Positions 49,101-57,900 of a DNA stretch of 64,000 nucleotides are shown here, one piece after another. The notes beneath the pieces are model-generated. The model saw only the letters and a program-made list of their open reading frames with translations, did not search any database and was not told the origin of the DNA. This DNA is from Apostichopus japonicus (lineage: Eukaryota; Echinodermata; Holothuroidea; Aspidochirotida; Stichopodidae). The stretch is taken from contig NC_092582.1 in assembly GCF_037975245.1 (NCBI RefSeq), positions 15,579,077 to 15,643,076 of the forward strand. Direction: 5' to 3'. Made by a program: the position numbers and the translations under genes. Numbering within the stretch: position 1 is the stretch's first letter; the number at the start of each line of letters is the position of its first letter.

Positions 49101-51615
49101 CTGTTTAGACTTAGGCAATGCCAATATTTTTCGGGGTTGAATACTTATTTAATATCATAGTTAGGCGTCAATTTAAAGTCTCAGTACTTGTTTGGCAAAT
49201 TTAAACCTCGACATTTCCAGCTTACTGCACTAATAGCTTAATGAAAATGACACCTATCTATGCAATTTTCATGTCAATATTCATTATTTTTTATTTAGTT
49301 ATTGAGTTATTTTGAGCTGAATTCGCTCAAACAAAATTCGCAAGCCCCGCCCAACAGATCATGCTCCAATCAAATCTCTCTGTTTTTTTTACGGCCATTA
49401 GGCCTAGGACTTTCAATTTCGTGGCTAGTCTGTGTTAGGTCCCTTTTCTTGAATAGTATCTTTCTCTCGGCCTTACCGATGTAGCTTGCGAAATTGTGTC
49501 ATTTCCTTCCATTGCAATGACTGAACAAGTGTTTCCTCTAGGGAATTAGGTAAAACAAAGTAGACGATACGAGTTTATACGATTGCGTTAAAATCTTGAT
49601 CGGGCCGCATGTGTAGACTATTTTGTTTACATTTGTGTAATGAACATGCTGATATGGGCGGTCGCAGTGATTTTACGGTAAATCGTTCGCTCCATAAGGG
49701 CAAAAGGAAATAAATGTCTTTCTTTCGATTGCGACAGCCTTTCTCCATTAAACCCATCTGGTTAGAGTGTATTTAGAATAAGAAATATTGAAACTACTTC
49801 CGAATTTTGTTTTCCGAAATTTCATCAACAAACAGGTATTTAGACTTTAAAAGGGATATCCAAACGAACGTCCACGACATGTATCATTTTACAAACGTTT
49901 TGTTTCGTCATGTTTTCATCTTGTTGAAAGTCTCCCTCATTCCACCATATCTCGAATAAGGGCTATAGATCAATAAACTTTGAATATATTTACCGAGGAA
50001 TTTTTTTATTTTTATGCCGACTTAATTAGATGAACACTATTTTTAAACTTTTTTGTTCAGCCTGCTTTTTTCGGCCACACCGGAGGTGGTATTGATATGG
50101 AGAAGGAAGACGCTAGTGTGAAGAACCAGGCCTTGAAAGATGCAGGAGCTTTGGTCCCGGATTGCTTCGATGGTATCGCTGATAAAATAGGGTATGAATT
50201 AAGCTCATTGAAGACTCGCCCCAAACCGCGTGCGGCCATCTGAAAAAGTTAACTTACCGTTGCTTGCTAGTGACGTTTTGTTCGTGTCGCTACAAAATGC
50301 AGACAGTAATGAAACGTGATACCTTGTTATCTTTTATCTAGACCTGAGATGTCCATCGCTGCTATGTACACTGTGTTGTCGGAATTGACCGTAGCTGCAT
50401 GTATTGACTGTGCACTGAGTCTAATTACCGACGGTAGCAAGCTGTGTGTGTATTTTTTTGGATCGATGGTGGTGTCTAAAATTTCTGTTACCATGGGCGG
50501 CGATCCTGGGGGGGGGGGGGGATATATCCCCCCATGAAAATGGGTGGAGGGGATGTAATACACCATATCCCCCCCACCAAATGCCAGGGATAAGAATATT
50601 TTCATGCCTACATTTATGCATCATCGTGAATGTACGGCTCTTTTTTAGCTTCATATCTCGCCTACCATAAACACAGTATTATCTTTTCAAATAAACCGTC
50701 TTTATAAAGCAAGAATAGTTGACTGTAGGCTTCATTGGACCTAGAAACAACAAAATGTATTATTGCGCCCACGGTATTGATATAGTACATATATGCACCC
50801 TCATAGTATTCATATAGGCCCTTTAGTAGGCCTACACACGTACATGTTCCCTCGAACAGCTGAGAATCTCATGTTACCAGGGTAATGCTTAATACACGTT
50901 TCACCTGGATGCCCTAGCAATCGGTACCTAGGAATGTAACTATGTGTAATTGTGTATTGCATGTGTATAGGCCTATAATAGCCTGCATGAGGCCATTTTC
51001 TTCATCGAATAATATAAAAGAGCTCTCGAACATTCTAACGTAGCGCCTGAAACAAGATTGACAGGGGCAATTTACCAAAATAACACCAGAAATTGAAGAA
51101 AAAAAAAATTGGATCCTGATTATGAGATATTTCGGACATGATATCCCTATTTTAAAGTTGGGTATATGCCGCTTGGAAACCTCGGGAAGTGCCGTTTCCG
51201 GCCATCTAGAGGGTTTGTAAATCCCAAAATTTTCTTGTACGCTTCGCGCCAACTCATGGTGGCGCTACGCTTAGATAGTCAACAAGGTCATATCCCCCCC
51301 CCCCCACTCAGAAGTACGGATCGCCGCCCATGTCTGTTACACATCATTCGAAACTAGGTCAGATTACCGGCATTAGACGTTTCTTTCTGCGCGAGTCTTC
51401 ACACCCTTTAATCTAAGAACTAACAGCAAAAGTATCAAATTTTTCTAACAGTACTTTCGGTAATAAGAGGGACGTTTTCCATTTTATTTTGTTGCAGTGA
51501 GGTTTTTGACAAGTTAGTCAAAGATGATAAAATCAACCCAACATATTCTGCAGAAGCGGCACCGACCATTCCAAAAAACATGAAGGCATCTTATCGACCA
51601 CCAGCAGTTCTGTAA
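31104..51615 (+). CDS. ACLY-like acyl-CoA synthetase lacking citryl-CoA lyase domain, paralogue 2 (20 exons, 810 aa)
   Basis: Second tandem copy. Exons: 31104-31256, 32575-32694, 36654-36812, 39681-39772, 40169-40248, 40338-40468, 41333-41451, 42011-42221, 42787-42916, 43368-43474, 44049-44132, 44782-44888, 45571-45623, 46053-46168, 46665-46769, 47121-47344, 48653-48734, 48890-49000, 50061-50191, 51498-51615. The sum is 2433 nt, in frame to TAA. Motifs: ATP-grasp VVKPDQ (54-59), LEINP (196-200), CoA-binding SGGL loop, phosphohistidine loop FFGHTGGG with His734, and a proline-rich end PPAVL. Compared by eye with paralogue 1, exon 16 is about 77% and exon 2 about 60% identical in protein, while introns do not align. 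The C-terminal lyase domain is absent here too: the stop is followed by repeats, not by further homology. The citrate-site segment SIAN of paralogue 1 is SQAL here. It is probably an active synthetase with altered substrate, or a regulatory pseudoenzyme. Confidence 0.94.
31638..32215. repeat. Very long uninterrupted (CCCT)n microsatellite
   Basis: About 578 bp, some 144 perfect tetramers, in intron 1 of paralogue 2. It is pure pyrimidine on the plus strand and purine on the minus. Open reading frames across it (PPSL or GGRE polymers) are artefacts. Confidence 0.99.
33249..33696. mobile_element. Candidate TTAA-flanked MITE
   Basis: 448 bp with TTAAAGGGGCA at one end and, inverted, TTAAAGGAGCA at the other, in intron 2 of paralogue 2. 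No ORF. Confidence 0.5.
34119..34319. mobile_element. Candidate TTAA-flanked short MITE
   Basis: 201 bp bounded by TTAAAGGTAGTCAGTAT and, inverted, TTAAAGGTATGCTGTAT, in intron 2 of paralogue 2. Confidence 0.5.
34320..36653. other. Rest of intron 2 of paralogue 2
   Basis: 2.3 kb. A GTGTGG/CCACAC-rich section (about 34650-35200) contains a 159-codon open frame with no recognisable domain. Otherwise nothing was recognised. Confidence 0.5.
37808..38190. mobile_element. Non-autonomous hAT element
   Basis: 383 bp, ends CAGTGGCGGAGC in inverted orientation, flanked by a perfect 8-bp duplication CGCGGCGG (37800-37807 and 38191-38198). The 8-bp duplication and CAG terminus are typical of the hAT superfamily. 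It is nested inside the larger element at 37118-39313. Confidence 0.85.
38548..38775. repeat. hAT-derived GCGCCACCAT…GGTTGGCGCG modules
   Basis: Two adjoining copies of a unit containing GCGAAGCGTACAAG and a CTCCCAGATCGCTGGAAATG core. Related copies are at 37160-37265, 37870-37975 and, inverted, 51180-51280. Confidence 0.7.
39101..39268. repeat. Pyrimidine-rich simple sequence
   Basis: TTCTCTTTCC-type low-complexity tract inside the hAT-like composite element. Confidence 0.85.
42011..42916 (+). CDS. Exons 8-9 of paralogue 2: strongly altered citrate-site-like module
   Basis: The loop equivalent to human SIANFT reads SQALDV (338-343), and the arginine-strand equivalent reads IIIRS with Ser379 at the second arginine position. 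All three human citrate contacts that I recall (Asn346, Thr348, Arg379) are therefore replaced, while the ATP-grasp motifs and the catalytic histidine remain. Confidence 0.85.
49197..49836. repeat. Dispersed repeat, copy 2
   Basis: Relative of 26625-27291 in the same orientation, but in intron 18 of paralogue 2, on the other side of the phosphohistidine exon. The two insertions are therefore independent of the gene duplication. Confidence 0.8.
50061..51615 (+). CDS. Exons 19-20 of paralogue 2: phosphohistidine loop and stop
   Basis: Exon 19 (50061-50191) encodes [12 protein letters not shown] with His734. Exon 20 (51498-51615) encodes GEVFDKLVKDDKI and a PAVL end, then TAA. The intron carries a nested transposon pair (50199-51411). 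No exon resembling a citrate synthase domain follows before 54794. Confidence 0.9.
50199..51411. mobile_element. TTAA-flanked element, copy B (interrupted)
   Basis: Same family as 2427-2793 in opposite orientation, in intron 19 of paralogue 2. Both ends retain TTAA and the TGAAGACTCGC repeat. Its middle is split by the hAT-like insertion 50492-51332. Confidence 0.8.
50492..51332. mobile_element. hAT-like element nested in the TTAA element
   Basis: 841 bp, perfect 15-bp inverted ends CATGGGCGGCGATCC, flanked by an 8-bp duplication TCTGTTAC (50484-50491 and 51333-51340). The uninterrupted sister copy has the single site GTAACAGA near 2500. No transposase frame; the interior includes a GCGCCA/TGGCGC module. 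Confidence 0.88.
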
Positions 51616-52064
51616 TCTTGAAAAATTACTTATAGTAAAATAGTAAGATGCATTGGGTTGGAGGAAGGTAATTTATTTAAATATTTATAGAAAAAAAAAC
51701 TTGCAAGGAGTTACAATTTTCAATATATTACAGTCAAAATATAAATAGACAGGCGTTTTCCATTCCTCTTTTGGAAGGAATATTTTTATCAAAACTCCAT
51801 GTCTTCGTCGGGTTGCACTGCCTCGTAAGATTATGACGAAACGTGTAGTGCAACTCATCCTCAGTCTGTTCTTCAAACAGGTTGTGTACCGCATAAGTCA
51901 TATTTACATAGGTGTTACACAGAAGCTGCTATTCTCATGCAGTTCCAAATCACGACAGAGAACTTCAGAATGTGGTTTTGCATTTCAAGTAACTTTCCCG
52001 TGTTTTTTTTTCTTCATAAAGATCAGCTTAACCAGTAGATGGGCTTCCATGTGTGTGAATTGTT

Positions 52065-52318
52065 ACATCTCTATGTTCCGACGTCTCTTTGTTCCGACAA
52101 TATGCAATAATTTTTTTTGACCAACAATTTTTCTGACCATTTTTTTTTGGACCAACATGTTTTCTGACAAAAATTTTCGAGTCCGAAAAATTTAGGTCCA
52201 AAAAATTTAGTCCCCCCAAAAGATTGGGGTCACAAAGCTTACTTTTCTTGGTACAACCAAATTTTTGGATAAACAAAATTGATCCGAATTTTTTCTTTTT
52301 GTCGGAACATAGAGATGT
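52065..52318. mobile_element. Small TIR element (foldback-like)
   Basis: 254 bp with perfect 18-bp inverted ends ACATCTCTATGTTCCGAC. The interior repeats TTCTGACNA and GGNCCAA motifs. Confidence 0.75.
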
Positions 52319-52579
52319 CACCGTGTGAATTCACACAGAGTCATCTTTATTGTAGCCGCTGTACTGGAGAGATAGCATTCTGCGAAGAAACAAAGGATAA
52401 AAAAGAAGAAATATTGTATGCTTTGTTCACAGTGCTTGCACATGAAATGCGTATTTATCAAATGATGTGCATGCATTGCACAATCAATATATATACTATT
52501 CATTTCACGTTGTTTATGTGTAACAGAAAATTAAATTTGATATAGTACTAATTGTCTCGAGTGTCCTTATTTAATTATT

Positions 52580-52855
52580 TCTTTTTGAGATAGATTTTTA
52601 GATAGATTTGTGGATAGATAGATTTTTTAGTTTGATAGATTTTTTTAGATAGATAGATTTTTAGGTAGAATTTTAGACTTTTAGATTGACAGATTTTTGA
52701 CAGATTTTTAGATAGATAAACAGATAAATAGATTTTAAGATAGATGATAGATTTTTTAAATAGATAGTGTTTTAGATAGACAGATTTTTTGACAGATGAA
52801 CAGATTAGATAGTGTTTAGACCGATTTTTAGATAGATAGACCCCCTTCCCCTGTT
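52580..52855. repeat. GATAGATTTTT tandem repeat
   Basis: About 275 bp of degenerate GATAGATTTTTAGATAGA units in the spacer after paralogue 2. Confidence 0.9.
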
Positions 52856-54411
52856 AAACATTCATACATTGGTATCCCCCGTCTAACTGTTAAACATTTA
52901 TACATACATAGATTATCCCCATATCTATGTATAGGTATCCCCACCCCTTCTAAACATATATACATACATAGGTTATCCCCATATCTATGTTTTGATAGAT
53001 ACATTTATACAGACCCCTCCCCCTGTTAAACATTTATACATTTATACATACATGTATAAATAACCCCCTTTTTAAAAGTGTTTACATATAGATACATAGA
53101 TATCCCCGTCTCCCTTTTAAACATTTATACTTTTATACATACATAGATTATCCCCATATCTATGTATAGATATCCCCCACCCCTTCTAAACATATAGATT
53201 ATCCCCATATCCATGTTTTGATAGATACATTTATACAGACCCCTCCCCCTGTTAAACATTCATACATTTATACATACATGTATAAATATCCCCCTGCCCT
53301 TTAAAACGTTTATACAGTGGTATCCCGGTCTCCCTTTAAAATATCTAAACATTAATACATACACACATAGATTATCCCATATCTATGTATATATCTCCCC
53401 TCCCCTTTTAACAAATTATACATACATAGATAGATATCCCCCTCCCCTTTCAAACGTTTATACAGTGGTAATCCCTGTCTCCCTTTTAAACATAAAAATA
53501 GATTATCCCCCATATCTATGTATAGATAATCCCTTCCCCAATTTACACATCTATGTATAGATATCCCCCTCCCATTTTTAAAAGTGTTTACATAGAAACC
53601 CTCCTCCCTTTTACATATAGATAAATAGATATTCCCCTCCCCTTTAAACGTTTATACAGTGGTATCCCCGTCTCCCTTTTAAACATATATACATTTATAC
53701 ATTCATAGATTATCCCATATCTATGTATAGATCTCCCCTCCCCCTTTACACATTTCTACATAGATTAACCTTCCCCTTAGATAACCCATAGATAACCAAT
53801 GATACATACACCTCCACCTTTACACATTTATACATAGAGATTCCTCCCCTGTTTAACATTCATACAATGTTATGCCCCGTCTAACTGTTAAACATTTATA
53901 CATAGATTATCATTCATACTAGATTATCCCCATATCTATGTATATATAATCCCTTCCCTTTTACACATCTATGTATAGATATCCGCCTCCCCTTTTACAC
54001 ATTTATACATAGATTAACCTTCCCCTTAGATAACCCATTGATAACCAATGATACATAGATACATGTAAACATTTAGACATATATACATACATACATACAC
54101 CCCCACTTTTACACATTTAATAATAGATCACCCCCGCTCCTTTGACATTTATACATATTTACCTCCTCAACTTTTACATTTATACATAGATACTCCCCCA
54201 CTCCTCTCCTTTTTACATAGATACCTACTCTCCTTTTACAAAGATACCCCCTCTCCCTTTTTATGCATACCTCATCTCCTTTTACATTTATACATAGATA
54301 CCCCCACCCTCTCTTTTTGACATAGATACCTCCTCTCCTTTTACATTTATACTTAACTACCTCTCCACCCTCGCCCCCCCCCCCCGTCTCCTTTTCCATC
54401 TCCTTTTAGGG

Positions 54412-54475
54412 AGTGTTAGCTCAGTAGTTAACGCTGGTGCCTTCCAATCATAGGGTCCCAAGTTCGAGTCACTCC
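54412..54475 (+). repeat. tRNA-like SINE head, copy 2
   Basis: GGAGTG…CACTCC ends could pair like an acceptor stem; TAGCTCAGTAGTTAACGC (A box) and GTTCGAGTCAC (B box) match copy 1 at 8588. A poly-A run follows directly, as in a retroposed SINE. Embedded in the satellite. Confidence 0.7.
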
Positions 54476-54610
54476 AAAAAAAAAAAAGTCACTTAAAAAA
54501 AATTCATCAATAGATTCCCAACTCTCATTTTACAAATAGATACCCCTCTCCTTTTACATTTATACATAGATACCCCCCTCTCCTTTTACAGAGACACCTC
54601 CTCTCCTTTA

Positions 54611-54676
54611 AACTGGGGAGGGGGGTATTTATGTATACATGTAATACATGTATACATAAATACCCCCTCCCCAGTT
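54611..54676. repeat. Near-perfect 66-bp palindrome
   Basis: Arms of about 31 bp (AACTGGGGAGG…TATACATGT) around a 3-bp centre AAT, differing by one G. Could extrude a cruciform. Confidence 0.95.
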
Positions 54677-54794
54677 TTTTGTTTCCATAGTTACCTCCTT
54701 TCCTTTTACATAGATACCCCCCTCTCGTTTTACATTTATACATAGATCCCCCTCCTTTTACATATACAGATACCACACACCTCTCCTTTTACGT

Positions 54795-54925
54795 TTATAC
54801 TAACCTGTTATGGTTCCACTCTAGCCTTTTGCGGTGACACCATCCCATCATGAAGAAGAACGTTATTGATAAAAACACAGATCCTAGTGTTATAACGTAT
54901 GTTAAACTCGCAATCAGTTTGTTCA
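54795..54925 (-). CDS. Terminal exon of the ApeC gene: transmembrane anchor
   Basis: 131 nt following a strong pyrimidine tract and TTCTGCAG acceptor, in phase with donor CCAAACG/gtgagt at 55232. It encodes about 25 hydrophobic residues, then CHRKRLEWNHNR and a short end at TAA. A further possible donor (AG/gttagt) lies near the end, so an additional cytoplasmic exon cannot be excluded. Confidence 0.75.
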
Positions 54926-57900
54926 CTGCAGAATAAAAAGAGAGAGAGTAATAGAATCATCAACCATTCCAGACAAAGGGTTACATCATTATCCGCCCGT
55001 ACTTTATAACCCTAAAACAATGGAGTCATTAAATCATCAATTATACTAGTATACCACACATTATTACAGCTTTAACTATTGCAGACAACTCCCTGGAACG
55101 ATCGTACGTGATCAAACTCACCAAGTCGATTTATTACTATTATCGGATTACCCTCCCTCTCCCCCCGGCTTCTCCATTCCAACCCACGGGATCAAGTTGC
55201 CTGTTCAAAACCGAGCCCGCCGTGCAACTCACCGTTTGGTATGTAGTAACACATGTAGAAGACAGTTCCGTTTCCGAAGGGACCGCGTTCGATGTAAGGA
55301 TGGAGTCCTCCTTCGTGTTCAAGATGTGGCCATTGGATCCAGTCTAACCTGACTTCTGTGTTCTTGACTGGTTGGCACGTCTTACTATTGACTGGCATCA
55401 GATAAAATGGTTTCACGAAAGGCAGGGATATTTGACTACTGGACGGTTTGGTAGTCGATGGTGTACTGCAGCAGAATTCGATGCTGGTCTGGTTCGCATG
55501 TGTGATGAACGGGCCGAGGGGTGAGTAACGAGTGCTGCCGAACCCACCGGGTAAAGCGATGAATGGGTAAGAGCTTGTACCTGCGGAAATGAGAGACGAG
55601 TGATACGAGAAAAAAGAAAGAAAGAGAAAACCAGTTAACGTTGTCATGATCAAGTAGTGATTAGACGGACCATCTATGGGAAAACATTGACAACTGGACA
55701 GTTTCACAATTTTTAAAGATAAATGTTTGAAGAGCCGGGATCTGCCATCACAGACCACCTTAGGCCTATATTATGATCCATTTTGGCTGGTTTATAGCGA
55801 GTGTATACATTCAAACAGCTTGTCTGCCACCCGAGAGTAACCCTTTAACCAACCTCTTGTAATCAACTGGACATGTTTTCCCGCCAACCTTTCATGCATG
55901 GCCATCCAAGCCGTCATTAAATATAGTTCCCCAGGAATATTATTGGAGGTTTAACGGGGTCAACAACCCTCTATTCGTCCTCGCTTTTCTACTTTCTGAC
56001 TCTCCCTATTCCAGTATGGTGTGCATGTGGTCCTTTGTATTGTACTTTAGCCATCCAGCAAACACTTACTTTTTGAGCTCGTATTTAGGTATACCCGTTA
56101 AGATACAATGAACATTCGTCATTTGGCGTTGGCCCAATAACATGTGACGTCATAAGAGACCGAAATTAACCGAAACCGACTTTGAACACGAATCCAGACT
56201 TATCTTTACAGAAAAACAAAATAACAAAGATTTGAGCAAAACTAAAATACTGTACCCATTGCAGTCTTGTTAATTAGCCCTCTATATGACGTCATAGATT
56301 ATCCCGCAATCTTGTTTTTCTGTTGAATGGTTATATTTCATTATTAAATTACAACACTCTTAAAAATTTATACTTACACATCCGCTGACGTCGCAACAAA
56401 CAATATAGGTAAAAAGAAGTGTTACTTGTTTCATTCGCCGCTTATTACATTACCCGATCCGGGGTTGTGGAAATATATCATTTTACTCTTTTTCCATCAT
56501 CACCTTGTAATTTAAATCATGGCTATTCTACCAATCAGAAAAATCCACCATTCTCAATTTTCACCCACATTTTGTCGTATTTTAGCACAATTTTTTTTTT
56601 TGGCGGGGTGTCCAGGGCGACTAATTTGTCTAAACAGATGACATAAACCTCACCCATCAGGACATGTTCGTCAAAGCCAATCGCAGTAATTACGTTTAAT
56701 ATGTCTAACGTGGCAAGTTTCTTGAAAACTTGCACAACTATACGATCACTGCCAGAAGACGGAATTAAATTGCGAAAACGGCGCGACCAACTTACTCTGC
56801 AGCGAAAACCGCCTCCTTGGGAATTCAATTAAGACGAAGCAGATACCCAAAAGTGTCTACAGGGCAAAAGCACTAAATGAGAAGGAACTGCCCGAAGAAT
56901 TGACCCAGTTTCACAGACAAGAAGTTAGCTAAGAAGTTCATGTGTTCCGACCTTGGACGAGAAATGACATAATTATAACAAGGAGGCTGTATCGTCGTCT
57001 TACGGTTTCCCCTGGAGGCCACCCCGCCCCTTGCCCGCAGTATTGCGTGGAAAAAACTGCCCTAGAGCTACATATTATGCGCCCAACCAAAAAAAGTTTT
57101 AATCAGGGAATATGGAAACTCCCTGCTTGAACATCAGTTGCAGAACTTTGCTAAGGCTTTATCTGCAAAATGTTGATTTCACGAGATTTAGAAGATGAGA
57201 AATTTTATCATTTTGTTACAAATCGTAACATTGATGACATAAATATATTTTTTTTCATCTTGATGCAAAACGTTGAATTTCCTCAGTTTAGTTTGTTGCA
57301 AATTGTTAAAATATTATTATTTTTTTCGGGGGGGGGGGGAGGGAATTGCAAAGATCTTAACATTTTTATGGCACCTAAACGTTTTCATACTACCAGATTT
57401 CCAAAATGCTCCGAATACGGTTACAGCTAGTAAGAGTACCGATATTAACGCTATACGAACGACGAGTACGGACTCACTTTCAAGCATAAGACTTTTTTTC
57501 AAAATATATGATATCGAACATACCTGGTTCAAATCCATCCGGACATCGCCCGTAATCCCAATCAATACTGGTTGGAGTCATTTCCAATTTACCGACGTTA
57601 TAAATACAATATTGTCCTGGTGGCCAATTGTCCAGATAACCAGCTTTTCGTTCACCAAGATCGAATAACGTATCGTACGTATCCAATTCGTCGTATGATT
57701 GATAACGAGCTAGCAGAAAACAAAAAGAAAATATTAAATGTTAAAAATCGTGATAATGATATCAATCAATCAATCATGACTTGTCACCTTATAGGGACGT
57801 CCCCATGTATCGCTTCGAAGCGCGTGACCGAGGGACTTGTCTGTGTTTGCTTAAATGTCGGGAGATAGCATCGGTCGTTCATCGGTCATTTCTGATGAGG

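Larger units (their letters stand above)
52855..54800. repeat. TTATACATAGATACCCCCTCCCC satellite
   Basis: About 1.9 kb of degenerate tandem units combining ACATTTATACATAGAT with CCCCTCCCCTTTTA. Translations of it (KRRGG-type peptides) are artefacts. Confidence 0.95.

Noticed and set aside
54109-54776. Minus-strand frames with repeated KRRGG and YLCI motifs
   Set aside because: Translation of the TTATACATAGATACCCCC satellite.
56535-56828. 98-codon minus-strand frame in the ApeC intron
   Set aside because: No ApeC similarity and no fitting splice sites.
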